A DNA stretch of 64,000 nt from Nocardioidaceae bacterium (GTDB taxonomy: Bacteria > Actinomycetota > Actinomycetes > Propionibacteriales > Nocardioidaceae). The notes below the pieces were generated by a model. It was given only the letters and a program-made list of their open reading frames with translations. It made no database searches and was not told the DNA's origin. Shown piece by piece: positions 46,650 to 55,565 of the stretch (positions within the stretch are counted from its first letter, which is position 1; every line of letters begins with the position of its first letter). The stretch is from assembly GCA_030655315.1 (NCBI GenBank), contig JAURVT010000017.1:26392-90391 (forward strand), in the 5' to 3' direction. Both the position numbers and the translations under genes were made by a program.

Positions 46650-47620
46650 TCCGCCGATCGGATGCGACGCAGGAGCAGGACGTTGACGGCCGACACGAGG
46701 GCGATCACGCCGAACAGGACCCAGGCGACGGTCGCGGCGTAGCCGAAGCGCTGGCCGGTGAAGGCCTGCTGGACCAGGTACATGGCGACGGTCTGGGACT
46801 GGCCGGTCGTGCCGCCGGCGAGGTCGTTGGAGCCGGCGTTGAACAGCAGCGGCTCGGTGAACAGCTGGACGCCGCCGATGGTCGCGACGACGGTGACGAA
46901 CACGATGGTCGGTCGCAGCATCGGGACGGTGATCGACCAGAACTGGCGCCAGGCGCCGGCGCCGTCCATCCGCGCGGCCTCGTACAGCTCGCGCGGGACG
47001 GCCTGCAGGGCCGCGAGCAGGATCAGCGTGTTGTAGCCCGTCCAGCGCCAGTCGACCATCGCCGACACCGCCACCCAGGCCGACCAGCGGTGGTCCTGCC
47101 AGGAGATCGCGTCGACGCCCACCAGCGACGTCAGCCAGTTCACCAGCCCGAAGTCGCGGGCGAACATCAGGCTGAAGATGATCCCGACCGCGGCCACCGA
47201 CGTCACCGTCGGCACCAGGACGCTCATGCGCCAGAACGTCATCGCCCGGAGCGAGGTGTTCAGCACCTGGGCCAGCACGGTCGCGACGACCAGCTGCGGG
47301 ACCGTCGCGAGCACGAAGATGCCGAGCGTGTTGGCCATCGCGTTCCAGAACACGCCGTCCGCGGCGAGCTCGCGGTAGTTGGCGAACCCGACGAAGGGCC
47401 GCTCGCCGCCGAGCAGGCTCCAGTCGTGCAGCGACACCCAGAACGTGAACAGCAGCGGGAAGAGCCCGAAGATCGCGAACACCACGAAGAACGGGGAGAC
47501 GAACGCGTAGGGCGCCGACCGCTCGCGCCAGGGGCGCCGACGCGACCGCGACGGCGGCGGTGCTGGTGGGGGTGCCGGCGCCGCGGTGCGCGGCGCCCGG
47601 CCCAGGTCGGTGAGGCTCAT
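46646..47620 (-). CDS. cebF: Sugar ABC transporter permease (CebF/MalF-like)
   Basis: This 324-residue membrane protein has six helices after a Pro/Arg-rich cytoplasmic N-terminus (about residues 10-35), and the EAA loop EAARMDGAGAWRQFWSITVPMLRPT. It pairs with CebG to form the channel. It begins 115 bp after the cebE stop; that gap contains a strong hairpin which may lower permease expression relative to the binding protein. Confidence 0.93.
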   Translation of the reverse strand: MSLTDLGRAPRTAAPAPPPAPPPSRSRRRPWRERSAPYAFVSPFFVVFAIFGLFPLLFTFWVSLHDWSLLGGERPFVGFANYRELAADGVFWNAMANTLGIFVLATVPQLVVATVLAQVLNTSLRAMTFWRMSVLVPTVTSVAAVGIIFSLMFARDFGLVNWLTSLVGVDAISWQDHRWSAWVAVSAMVDWRWTGYNTLILLAALQAVPRELYEAARMDGAGAWRQFWSITVPMLRPTIVFVTVVATIGGVQLFTEPLLFNAGSNDLAGGTTGQSQTVAMYLVQQAFTGQRFGYAATVAWVLFGVIALVSAVNVLLLRRIRSAE

Positions 47621-47672
47621 GGTCGTCCTGTCCGGAAGCAGTGGATCGGTGGAGGTGGATCAGGGGGTGGCC

Positions 47673-47710
47673 CGGTGCCCACGCGCACACCCGACGGCAC
47701 GTGGGCACCG
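47673..47710 (-). terminator. Intercistronic hairpin between cebE and cebF
   Basis: CGGTGCCCACG (47673-47683) and CGTGGGCACCG (47700-47710) are perfect 11-bp inverted repeats with a 16-nt loop. The position suits partial termination or 3'-end protection of cebE mRNA, a common way to make more binding protein than permease. Confidence 0.65.
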
Positions 47711-47735
47711 AGGTTCGTGGCCCCGGTGGGGGTTC

Positions 47736-49028
47736 TCAGCGAGCGGCCTGCTCGGCCGCCTTCACGGCCTGCTTCCAGCCGGCGGCCGGCTCGCGCTGGC
47801 CGCCCTCGACGCTGCGCATCGCGTTCTCCACCGCGTCGCGCACCGGCTGGTTCTTCGCGCCCAGGTAGACCGGGTCGAGCGCCTCGGCGCCGGCCACGAA
47901 GAGCTGCCCGATGGGCGCGTCGTTGAAGTACGGGTTCGTGGCGGACTCGAGCTCGGGACGCTCGTACAGCGCCGGGTTGGAGGGCAGGTTGCCCACCTCC
48001 TCGAACGCCGACAGCTGGCCGTCGGGGCCCGAGAGATACTCCGCGAGCTCGATCGCCATCTCCTGGTGGTCGCCCTGGGCGGGCACCGCGAGGAACGAGC
48101 CGCCCCAGCTGCCCGCGCCGCCCGGGACGGTGGCGATGTCCCAGTTGCCGGCGTTGGCCTCGCCGGCCTGGTCCTTGATGTAGCCCGTCATCCAGGCGGG
48201 GCAGGCGATCGTCGCGAAGGCGCCGTTCTTGAAGCCCGCGTTCCACTCGTTGGAGAAGGCCTTGAGCCGGGCCGAGAGCCCTGCCTCGGAGATGCCGACG
48301 GCGGTGTCCCATGCGTCCTTGACCGCCGGGTTCGACTCGATGACGAGCTCGCCGTCGCGGTCGAAGTAGGTCTCGTCGGCGCCCTGCATGAGGATCGAGT
48401 TGTAGGTGTTGGTCGCGGCGTCGAGGAACGCGGTGTCGTCGTCGCCGATGCCCTCCTGGAAGGTCTTGCCGGTGGCGACGTAGTCCTCCCACGTGGGCCA
48501 CAGCGCGGCCACCTCCTCGCGGTCGGTCGGCAGGCCCGCCTTCTCGAACAGGTCGCGGCGGTAGCACATGGCCAGCCCGCCGACGTCCGTGCCGAGGCCG
48601 ATCGTGGTCTTCCCGTCGCCGGTCGTCGCCTGGGCGTACTTCCAGTCCAGCCACTGGTCCTGACGGTCCTGCGAGCCGTGGTCCTGGAAGTTCACGAACT
48701 TGTCGGGCGCCTGGAGGAAGCCGACGATCTGGCCCTCCTCGATCGCGACGACGTCGCCCGCGCCGTTGCCGGCCGCGATCCGCTGGGTCAGCTGCGTCCC
48801 GTACTTGCCGAGGTCGCCCTCGGCCGACTCGACGACCGTCACCCCCGGGTGGTCCTTCTCGAACTGGCGGTAGGCCGCGTCGTAGCCGAACGTGCCGAAG
48901 GTGCTGACGCGGAGCGTGACGTCGTCGTCGCCCTCCCCCGCACCGCCCGAGCCCCCGCAGCCCGCGAGTCCCACGGCGACGGTGAGTGCGACGGCGGCCG
49001 ATGCCCAGCGGGCCTTGCTACGAGCCAT
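47736..49028 (-). CDS. cebE: Cellobiose ABC transporter binding lipoprotein (CebE-like)
   Basis: This 430-residue extracytoplasmic lipoprotein has a signal peptide ending VGLAGCGGSG (lipobox cysteine at residue 24) and the cluster-B sugar-binding fold (TLRVSTFGTFGYDAAYRQFEKDHPGVTV, AGDVVAIEEGQI, WDIATVPGG, GSFLAVPAQGDHQEMAIELAEYL in segments). It captures cellobiose or cellotriose for CebFG. ATG at 49028 has GGAAGGA upstream. The CebR box lies 34 nt upstream of the start. Confidence 0.93.
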   Translation of the reverse strand: MARSKARWASAAVALTVAVGLAGCGGSGGAGEGDDDVTLRVSTFGTFGYDAAYRQFEKDHPGVTVVESAEGDLGKYGTQLTQRIAAGNGAGDVVAIEEGQIVGFLQAPDKFVNFQDHGSQDRQDQWLDWKYAQATTGDGKTTIGLGTDVGGLAMCYRRDLFEKAGLPTDREEVAALWPTWEDYVATGKTFQEGIGDDDTAFLDAATNTYNSILMQGADETYFDRDGELVIESNPAVKDAWDTAVGISEAGLSARLKAFSNEWNAGFKNGAFATIACPAWMTGYIKDQAGEANAGNWDIATVPGGAGSWGGSFLAVPAQGDHQEMAIELAEYLSGPDGQLSAFEEVGNLPSNPALYERPELESATNPYFNDAPIGQLFVAGAEALDPVYLGAKNQPVRDAVENAMRSVEGGQREPAAGWKQAVKAAEQAAR

Positions 49029-49061
49029 GACGGTTCCTTCCTCCACTCTCCCCGGCGGTCG

Positions 49062-49075
49062 TGGGAGCGTTCCCA
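49062..49075. promoter_or_regulatory. CebR operator upstream of cebE
   Basis: TGGGAGCGTTCCCA differs at one base from TGGGAGCGCTCCCA, the known actinobacterial CebR/CelR operator. It lies in the cebE promoter. Confidence 0.8.
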
Positions 49076-49116
49076 TGAATATGACGTGCGCCACAACATA
49101 AGTCAAGGGCACGCCT

Positions 49117-49173
49117 CCGGCGGTGGGTACGGCCCCAGGATCGGGCGAGACGTGGGGCCGTACCCACCGCCGG
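49117..49173. terminator. Perfect 20-bp inverted repeat, terminator
   Basis: CCGGCGGTGGGTACGGCCCC (49117-49136) and its exact reverse complement (49154-49173) enclose a 17-nt loop. It lies 13 nt after the stop of the TetR gene read leftward and 88 nt upstream of cebE, so it should end TetR transcription and insulate cebE. Confidence 0.75.
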
Positions 49174-49186
49174 GGTGCGCGAGGCG

Positions 49187-49912
49187 CTACGCCCGACCCG
49201 TCCCAGTCTCGGCCTGGAGCCGCAGGCCGGCGAGGAGCAGGTCGAGACCGGAGCGGAACACGTCCCCGTCGTCGTGCTGGGCGAACTCGTCGGCGATCTG
49301 GTGGACGAACGGGTAGCCCTCGGGGTCGAGGGCGCGCCACCGGTCGGCGTACATCGCGAGGAACTCGGCGGGCTCGAGCCCGCTGTCGAGGAACTCCTGC
49401 GGCGGGGGCTGGGCCATGTCGGCCGCCACCCCGACCACGTAGCTGACGACCGTCGACACCGCGTGGAACCGCTGACGGGGCGTGAGGTCGAGGCGCATCA
49501 GCTGCCGACCGAGGCGGTCGAACATCTGCATCGAGTGCGGCTGCAGCGCGGTGTTGCGCAGCATGTAGGCGCCGAACCACGGCCGGCGCAGCATCTCCTC
49601 GAACAGCACCAGGGAGATCTCGCGGACGTTCAGGATCGGGTCGGGGCCGTCGACGAGGTCGTCGGTGCGCTCGAGCACCCACCCCATCACCTCGTCGGTC
49701 GCCCGGTCGAGCAGCTCGTCCCGGCTCGCGACGTACCAGTAGATGCTGCCGACGCCGCCGCCGAGCCGCGCGGCGAGGGCACGGAAGGTCAGGGCCGACT
49801 CCCCGGCCTGGTCCAGCAGCGCGACGGCCTCGGTCAGCACCGCCTCCATCGAGTGCGAGGCACGACGACGCCCCCGGCCGGCGGGACCTGCGGTGCGCCT
49901 CACGTCACTCAT
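49187..49912 (-). CDS. TetR-family regulator
   Basis: This 241-residue repressor has an N-terminal HTH (SMEAVLTEAVALLDQAGESALTFRALAARLGGGVGSIYWYVASRDELLDRATDEV in parts) and a TetR_C-like ligand domain. The SIYWYVASRDELLD recognition segment is typical of drug-responsive family members. ATG at 49912 has TAGGA at correct spacing; ATG at 49921 would add MQD. It faces a DHA2 efflux pump, with three palindromic operators in the 81-bp gap. Confidence 0.92.
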   Translation of the reverse strand: MSDVRRTAGPAGRGRRRASHSMEAVLTEAVALLDQAGESALTFRALAARLGGGVGSIYWYVASRDELLDRATDEVMGWVLERTDDLVDGPDPILNVREISLVLFEEMLRRPWFGAYMLRNTALQPHSMQMFDRLGRQLMRLDLTPRQRFHAVSTVVSYVVGVAADMAQPPPQEFLDSGLEPAEFLAMYADRWRALDPEGYPFVHQIADEFAQHDDGDVFRSGLDLLLAGLRLQAETGTGRA

Positions 49913-49925
49913 GTCTTGCATCCTA

Positions 49926-49977
49926 CCGAACGATGTTCTATGTTTCGAACGTCGTTCGATGGTCGAACGCCGTTCGA
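49926..49977. promoter_or_regulatory. Three regularly spaced TetR operators
   Basis: TCGAACG-T-CGTTCGA (49945-49959) and TCGAACG-C-CGTTCGA (49963-49977) are perfect 7+1+7 palindromes. A degenerate third, CCGAACG-A-TGTTCTA, precedes them at about 49926-49940. Centres are 18-19 bp apart, filling the gap between the TetR and pump genes. Confidence 0.75.
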
Positions 49978-49993
49978 TCCTCGGAGATGCACG

Positions 49994-51448
49994 ATGACCT
50001 CCTCCACCACGGTCCCCACGCCGGCCACCACCTACCCGTCGCTGCGGGCGGCGGCCCTGCCCCTGCTCGCCCTCTGCCTGGCGTTCTTCGTCGAGATGGT
50101 CGACAACACGCTGCTCTCGATCGCGCTGCCCACGATCGGGCGGGACCTCGGGGGCGGCACCACCGCGCTGCAGTGGGTCACCGGCGCCTACTCCCTCACC
50201 TTCGGCGGCCTGCTGCTGACGGCCGGGTCGGCGGCCGACCGGCTCGGGCGCCGACGCGTGCTGCTGACGGGGCTCGCGGCGTTCGGCCTGATCAGTCTCG
50301 CCGTCGTCTGGGTCTCGACCTCGGGCGAGCTGATCGTCCTGCGCGCCGTCCTGGGGTTCGCCGCCGCCGCGATGGCCCCGGTCACGATGTCCCTGATCTT
50401 CCGCCTGTTCGACGACGAGAAGCTGCGCATGCGCGCCATCACCGTGGTGATGATCGTCGGGATGTCGGGGTTCGTCCTCGGCCCCCTGCTCGGTGGCACC
50501 GCGCTGGCGCACGTGAGCTGGCAGTGGCTGCTCGTCGCGAACGCGCCGATCGCCCTCGTCGCGTGGATCGGCGTCCGGGTCGGCGTTCCCGCCGACCGGC
50601 GCGAGGACCTCACGTCCGACCCGCTCGACCTCCCCGGCGCGGCCCTGACCATCACCGCGATCGGCCTCGGCTGCTACACCCTGACCAGCGGCGTGGAGAA
50701 CGGCTGGCTGTCGATCGTCACGTGGGCCTCGGCGCTCGGTGCGGCCGCGGCGATCGCGGCGTTCGTCCGTCACGAGCGGGCCACCGCGTTCCCCATGCTC
50801 GACCTGTCGGTGTTCTCCCACGGACCCGCGCGCGGTGCGGCCCTCACCCAGATGGGAGCCGCCATCGCGATGGCCAGCGTGATGTTCGGCCTGGTCCTGC
50901 ACTTCCAGTACGCCTACGGCTGGAGCCCGGTGCGGGCCGGGCTGGCCGTCCTGCCGCTGATCGTCACGATGATCGCCGCGACGCCGGTGTCGGAGTGGCT
51001 GGCCGCACGCTTCGGCCACCGCGTCGCCTGCCTGGTCGGCACCGGCCTGCTCGTGACCGCGCTCCTCGCCATGGCCTGGTCCGTCGAGCACGGGTACCTG
51101 GCGATCGCGGCCTCCATGGTCGTGCTGACGGTGGGCCTGCGCGTCATCATGACCATCTGCGCGGTCGCCCTGGTCGAGGCCATGCCGGCCAACCGCACCT
51201 CGATCGGCGCGGCGCTGAACGACACCGCCCAGGAGGTCGGCACCAGCATCGGCACCGCGGTGGTCGGCACCCTGCTCGCCCTGCTGGTGACCTCGGACCT
51301 GCCGGTGGGCGCCTGGAGCTCCGAGCTCGTGCAGTCGTTCTTCCGCGGGGAGCGGGTCACCTACCTGGTGCTCGCCGCGATCGTGGGCGTCGTGGCCGCG
51401 TACGGCTCGCTCTGCCTCACCGACTCCCGGGCCACCGACGACCACTGA
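49994..51448 (+). CDS. MFS drug-efflux transporter, DHA2 type
   Basis: This 484-residue protein has 14 helices: helix 1 FFVEMVDNTLLSIALPTIG (the DHA2 D-x-x-x-V-N/L-A-L-P pattern), motif A GSAADRLGRRRVLL and a late EVGTSIGTAVVGTLLALL. It probably exports a hydrophobic or cationic toxin. ATG at 49994 has GGAG upstream. Three TetR operators directly precede it, so it is the primary target of the divergent repressor. Confidence 0.94.
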   Translation: MTSSTTVPTPATTYPSLRAAALPLLALCLAFFVEMVDNTLLSIALPTIGRDLGGGTTALQWVTGAYSLTFGGLLLTAGSAADRLGRRRVLLTGLAAFGLISLAVVWVSTSGELIVLRAVLGFAAAAMAPVTMSLIFRLFDDEKLRMRAITVVMIVGMSGFVLGPLLGGTALAHVSWQWLLVANAPIALVAWIGVRVGVPADRREDLTSDPLDLPGAALTITAIGLGCYTLTSGVENGWLSIVTWASALGAAAAIAAFVRHERATAFPMLDLSVFSHGPARGAALTQMGAAIAMASVMFGLVLHFQYAYGWSPVRAGLAVLPLIVTMIAATPVSEWLAARFGHRVACLVGTGLLVTALLAMAWSVEHGYLAIAASMVVLTVGLRVIMTICAVALVEAMPANRTSIGAALNDTAQEVGTSIGTAVVGTLLALLVTSDLPVGAWSSELVQSFFRGERVTYLVLAAIVGVVAAYGSLCLTDSRATDDH

Positions 51449-51470
51449 CGACCACGGGGGCCGGCGCGGC

Positions 51471-52445
51471 TCAGACGGGCACCCGGGCGGGCAGGAGGAG
51501 CGGCACCACCCGCACCAGGACCACCATCGCGACCAGCTCGACGAGCGTCTGGGTCACCACGACGACGGCGGCCAGGGCGTAGGCATCGGGCAGGGCCAGG
51601 GCGAGGGGCAGCACGACCAGGGAGTTGCGGGTGGCGCCGGTGAACACGAGTGCCCGCGAGCGCGGAACGTCGAGCCCGACGACGCGGGCCAGCACGGTCC
51701 CGGCCGCGGTCATCACCACGAACCAGGCGACGAGGACGGGGACGGCGGCGGCGACGTCGCCGAGGCGTCCGCCCACCTCGGCGACCTGGGAGGCGACGAC
51801 GACGAACAGCGTGGCCACCATCAACGGCACCATCGCGGCGGCCATCACGGTCTCGACGCCCCTCGCCACGGCGGACCGTCCGACGAGCGCCTGGGTGGCG
51901 GCGGCGAGCGCCAGGGGGACCACGAGGAGCACGACGAGCGCCCGCAGGAACGGGCCCGGGTCGACGACCGCGGCGAGGTCCGCCCCGACGAACGCGTAGA
52001 GGTAGACCGGGAGCAGCACCAGCTGGAGCAGCATCAGGACCGGCGCCGCCGCGACGAGCCGGTCGGCCGCCCCTCCGGCCAGCCCGGTAAACACGATCAC
52101 GTAGTCGACGCAGGGCGTCAGCAGGACGAGCAGGACGCCCACGAGGACGGCCCGGCCGGGCGGAAGGAGCTGCACCAGGCCCCACACCACCGACGGCGCG
52201 ACGACGAAGTTCAGGCCGAGCACCGCTCCGAGGAACCGGACGTCGCGCAGGCCGGCCGCCGCGTCGAGGAACGGCACCTGGAGGAACGTCGCGTAGAGCA
52301 GCAGTCCGAGCACCGGCTCGATGGTGTGCTCCAGCGCCGGCCCGGTCGGCTCCGGGGCGAGCAGGCCGACGACCACGGCGCACCCGAGGGCGCCGAGGTA
52401 CAGGACCACCTGGTGCCTCTCGGCCGCACGCACCACCGGTCCCAC
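51471..52445 (-). CDS. BASS/arsenic-resistance-type membrane transporter
   Basis: This 324-residue protein has about ten helices and matches the bile-acid:sodium symporter/ACR3 superfamily (arsenic-resistance branch): LYATFLQVPFLD, LLVLLTPCVDYVIVFTGLAGG with a cysteine in the TPC motif, and FTGATRNSLVVLPLALALP. The TPC-D segment resembles ACR3-like proteins, but the substrate could be arsenite or an organic anion. The start is uncertain: GTG at 52445 lacks a clear ribosome site. Pairing with a divergent DHA2 pump is probably incidental. Confidence 0.8.
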   Translation of the reverse strand: MGPVVRAAERHQVVLYLGALGCAVVVGLLAPEPTGPALEHTIEPVLGLLLYATFLQVPFLDAAAGLRDVRFLGAVLGLNFVVAPSVVWGLVQLLPPGRAVLVGVLLVLLTPCVDYVIVFTGLAGGAADRLVAAAPVLMLLQLVLLPVYLYAFVGADLAAVVDPGPFLRALVVLLVVPLALAAATQALVGRSAVARGVETVMAAAMVPLMVATLFVVVASQVAEVGGRLGDVAAAVPVLVAWFVVMTAAGTVLARVVGLDVPRSRALVFTGATRNSLVVLPLALALPDAYALAAVVVVTQTLVELVAMVVLVRVVPLLLPARVPV

Positions 52446-52486
52446 GTCACGACCGTAGTGCCCGGCGGGCCGGGGTGACCCGGGCC

Positions 52487-54334
52487 TCAGGCGTCGGCCA
52501 CCACGACGCGGTGGCGACCGTCCCTCTTCACCTCGTACAGGGCGCGGTCGGCACGGGCCAGGGTGTCGGTGACGCCGGCACGCACGTCGTGCAGGGCGAG
52601 CCCGATCGAGCACGTCTGCCCCCCGGGCACCGCCTGCATGACGCGGTCCATCACCGCACGGGCCTGGTCGGCCGAGTCGACCACCATGGCGAGCGCGAAC
52701 TCGTCGCCGCCCCACCGGCAGACGAGGTCGTGGGCGCGCACCGAGCGGCGCAGGACGTCGGCGAGCCCGACCAGCAGCTCGTCGCCGACGGCGTGGCCGT
52801 GCGCGTCGTTGTACTGCTTGAAGTGGTCCAGGTCGACCATCGCCACCGCCACCTGGGCGCCGTCCCGGTCGGCCTCGGCGACCAGGTGCTCCAGGCCCTG
52901 GTCCCAGCCGCGACGGTTCGCGAGCCGGGTGAGCGGGTCCAGGATCGCCGACGCCTCGAGACGGCGCCTCGCGTCCTGGTCCCACAGGGCGGCACCCGCC
53001 TCGGCGGCGAGCACCTCCATCGCCTGCCGGACCTCGAGGCTGGTGGTCGAGCGGGCCTGGTCCCACGACGCGGCGAGCACGGCGATGACCTCGCCCCCCG
53101 GCCCCCGCACGGGCTGCCAGAAGCCGGACACCATGGTGTGCAGCTGGGCGAGCGCCGGGTTCACGGTCGCCTCGGACGCGACGTCCGCGACGTCCACGGC
53201 CTCGCCGCGCGTCCAGACGGTCGCCGTCATCGTCAGGTCGCTCGTGGCGATCTGCACCCCCACCTGGCGGCGCTCGGTGGCGGCGGTGACGACCAGCGCG
53301 GTGTCGTCGAGGGACTCCACCAGCGCCACGCCGGTCGCGCCGGTGAGCTGCTGGGCGCCCTGCACGACGGCGTCGCGCACGTCGTCGCGCCGGAGCACGA
53401 CGCTGCGCGCCACGTCGGCCAGCACGAGCGAGACACGTTGGGCCCGCGCCCCCGCCTGCTCGGCCAGCCGGCGGTCGGTGACGTCGTGGACGTGGGCCAG
53501 CGTCCACGTCCGGTGACCGGGGCCCTGGACGGGAGCGAGGGTCCGCTGGACCGACCGCACCGCCCCGTCCGGTCGGACGTAGCGCTGCTCGATCATCGAT
53601 GCCGGGGCGTCGGCCTCGGTGCCGGCCCGACGGTCGCCCGGGTGGACGAGCTCGTCGTCCGCACGCCCCAGCAGCTCGTGGGCCGGACGTCCGAGGAGGT
53701 CGCACAGGGCGCGGTTGACCTCGACGAGCCGCCCGTCCTCGTCGGAGAGGCTCATGCCGACGGGACTCGCGGCGAAGGCCTGCTCGAAGCGCTCCTTGCT
53801 CATCGCGAGTGCCCGCTGGGCGGCCAGCACGTCCCGGTGCTCGCTCTCCAGGTGCCGCTGCTTCTCGGCGATCGAGGCCAGGAGTCGGGCCGGCAGCTGG
53901 GTCACCACGACCACCAGGCCCATCACGACCAGCCAGCGCGGGACGGCCAGTCCCACGGGCAGGTCCATGGCGGTCCAGATGCCGACGGCCGCGACCGGCA
54001 GCAGCCACAGTCCGGTCCGCGCCGACAACGTCACGCCGACGAAGGTGAAGACCGCCGGCCACAGGCTGATGGTCAGCGTCGCCGCCTGCGGCGCGAGCCA
54101 CCCGAACACGAGGAGGTAGGCCATCATCAGCATCGGGCCGGCGAGCAGTGCGGCGGGGCTGCGCGTGTCCCGCGTCCACCGCCACATGACGAGGACCAGC
54201 GCCAGGACGGCCAGGGTCGTGGACCACAGGGCCGCACCGGCCTCCCCCGTCGAGACACCGGTGGCGACGGCCAGCCCCAGCAGGATCGCGGCAGCGACCG
54301 CGCCCGCCAGGTGCAGACCCCTGGACGACGACAT
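52487..54334 (-). CDS. Membrane-bound PAS-GAF-GGDEF diguanylate cyclase
   Basis: This 615-residue protein has 5-6 membrane helices in residues 5-150, then a PAS domain (FEQAFAASPVGMSLSDEDGRLVEVNRALCDLLGR), a GAF-like domain (QLTGATGVALVESLDDTALVVTAATE) and an intact GGDEF domain (DPLTRLANRRGWDQGLEHL, MVDLDHFKQYNDAHGHAVGDELL, CRWGGDEFALAM, ARADRALYEVKRDGRHR). It should synthesise cyclic di-GMP. No RxxD inhibitory site is visible before the GGDEF motif. No EAL partner is adjacent. ATG at 54334 lacks a good ribosome site, and a GTG at 54448 would add 38 residues. Confidence 0.9.
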   Translation of the reverse strand: MSSSRGLHLAGAVAAAILLGLAVATGVSTGEAGAALWSTTLAVLALVLVMWRWTRDTRSPAALLAGPMLMMAYLLVFGWLAPQAATLTISLWPAVFTFVGVTLSARTGLWLLPVAAVGIWTAMDLPVGLAVPRWLVVMGLVVVVTQLPARLLASIAEKQRHLESEHRDVLAAQRALAMSKERFEQAFAASPVGMSLSDEDGRLVEVNRALCDLLGRPAHELLGRADDELVHPGDRRAGTEADAPASMIEQRYVRPDGAVRSVQRTLAPVQGPGHRTWTLAHVHDVTDRRLAEQAGARAQRVSLVLADVARSVVLRRDDVRDAVVQGAQQLTGATGVALVESLDDTALVVTAATERRQVGVQIATSDLTMTATVWTRGEAVDVADVASEATVNPALAQLHTMVSGFWQPVRGPGGEVIAVLAASWDQARSTTSLEVRQAMEVLAAEAGAALWDQDARRRLEASAILDPLTRLANRRGWDQGLEHLVAEADRDGAQVAVAMVDLDHFKQYNDAHGHAVGDELLVGLADVLRRSVRAHDLVCRWGGDEFALAMVVDSADQARAVMDRVMQAVPGGQTCSIGLALHDVRAGVTDTLARADRALYEVKRDGRHRVVVADA

Positions 54335-54447
54335 GGGGACCGGATCGGCACCCCACGACCCGACCTGAGGGGTTCGGCGGCTCCCCGCACCCGGGGCGGG
54401 CTCAACTGCAACTTGGAGTGACCCCGGACACACCCCTACAGTGGACA

Positions 54448-54479
54448 CGTCCGATCGAGACCCGAGACTCGATCGGACG
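54448..54479. repeat. 12-bp stem hairpin in leader of PAS-GGDEF gene
   Basis: CGTCCGATCGAG (54448-54459) and CTCGATCGGACG (54468-54479) pair perfectly around an 8-nt loop. It lies 114-145 nt upstream of the cyclase gene in the gap before the EamA stop. Confidence 0.6.
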
Positions 54480-54481
54480 CC

Positions 54482-54514
54482 ACACCCCCGTCAGCCACGC
54501 GCAGGCGGGGGTGT
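54482..54514 (-). terminator. Hairpin downstream of EamA gene
   Basis: ACACCCCCG (54482-54490) and CGGGGGTGT (54506-54514) form a 9-bp stem with a 15-nt loop, about 65 nt after the EamA stop. It is a probable terminator for that gene. Confidence 0.5.
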
Positions 54515-54554
54515 CGTGCGTCGCGGTGTCGTGCGTCGCGGTGTCGTGCGTCCC
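54510..54554. repeat. Three tandem 15-bp repeats
   Basis: GGTGTCGTGCGTCGC occurs at 54510-54524 and 54525-54539, with a one-base variant at 54540-54554. This intergenic tandem array adjoins the hairpin at 54482-54514. Confidence 0.8.
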
Positions 54555-54578
54555 GGGGTCGCGGGTCGCCGGCGCGGC

Positions 54579-55526
54579 TCAGGCCGGTCCGGGACGCTCC
54601 CCCAGCTTGACCGCGACGACGCCCGCCAGCACCAGGGCGCCCCCGACGAGCTGGACGGGACGCGGGAGCTCGTCGAGCAGCAGCCAGGCGAGCGCGACGG
54701 CGGCCACCACCTCGAGCAGCGACAGGAACGACATCAGCCGCGACCCGAGCCGGCGGCCGGCGACGATGCCCGTCGTGTACGAGACACCGGCGGTCACGAC
54801 GCCGAGCACCAGCAGCGCGCTCCACCCCGGCACCTGCACGCCGGCGTACGACACGGACGCGGTCGAGGTCTCCATCGTCAGCAGCCGGACGACGCCGAGC
54901 AGCGCCAGGACCACGGCCCCGACCACGAGCCCGCCCGCGGCGAGCACGAGCGGGGGCAGCCCGTTGGACTCGTCGGCCGACATCAGGAAGTACGCGGCGA
55001 CGCCGACCATCGCGCCGAGCGCCCACAGGACGCCGAGCACGCTGAGGTCGGCTCCGGACACCAGGTCGAGCACCAGCACCAGGCCGACCGCGGCCAGGAC
55101 CGCGCCGGCCACCGTGAGCGGGCCGGGACGCTCCCCGTGGCGCACCCACAGCCAGACCACCACGGCCGCCGGCGCGGTGTACTCGATGAGCAGCGCCGGA
55201 CCGACCTGCATGTACGCGAGCGCGGAGAAGTAGCAGAACTGGGTGCCGGCGACGGCCAGCACCCCGTAGGCGACGACCAGCCCGGCGTTGCGTCGCAGCA
55301 ACGCCCACCGCCCGCGCAGGGCGACCACCCCGAACGGGACGACGACCAGGGCCGCGAGCCCGACCCGCACCAGCACCAGCGCCCCGGCGCTCCAGCCGGC
55401 CGCGAGCAGCGGGGTGGCGAGCACGCCGGCCAGGCCGAAGCTGGTCGCCGAGACCAGCGCGAGCACCAGCCCCCCACCGCGACGCACCCCGGGCGCACGA
55501 GTCGCGTCATTGGTCATCTGGCTCAT
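54579..55526 (-). CDS. EamA-family (DMT superfamily) transporter
   Basis: This 315-residue protein has ten hydrophobic helices in two EamA repeats (GLVLALVSATSFGLAGVLATPLL; VLGVLWALGAMVGVAAYFLMSADE; FLSLLEVVAAVALAWLLLDELPRPVQLVGGALVLAGV in segments). It resembles RhaT/YdcZ-type metabolite exporters. ATG at 55526 is used; ATG at 55517 would remove MSQ. It is divergent by 39 bp from a CGNR zinc-finger regulator, which is probably its controller, an arrangement common in actinomycetes. Confidence 0.9.
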   Translation of the reverse strand: MSQMTNDATRAPGVRRGGGLVLALVSATSFGLAGVLATPLLAAGWSAGALVLVRVGLAALVVVPFGVVALRGRWALLRRNAGLVVAYGVLAVAGTQFCYFSALAYMQVGPALLIEYTAPAAVVVWLWVRHGERPGPLTVAGAVLAAVGLVLVLDLVSGADLSVLGVLWALGAMVGVAAYFLMSADESNGLPPLVLAAGGLVVGAVVLALLGVVRLLTMETSTASVSYAGVQVPGWSALLVLGVVTAGVSYTTGIVAGRRLGSRLMSFLSLLEVVAAVALAWLLLDELPRPVQLVGGALVLAGVVAVKLGERPGPA

Positions 55527-55565
55527 GGCAGATGACCGTACGGCTCGGTCGAGTAAGGTGTCAAC

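Noticed and set aside
54362..54400. Resemblance to part of a c-di-AMP (ydaO) riboswitch upstream of the cyclase gene
   Set aside because: Only short GGGGAGCC and GAACCCC-like pieces match. The other conserved helices and the pseudoknot were not seen.
54448..54514. ANTAR target (paired hexaloop hairpins)
   Set aside because: Loops are 8 and 15 nt and lack the A1/G4 hexaloop pattern known for ANTAR targets on either strand.
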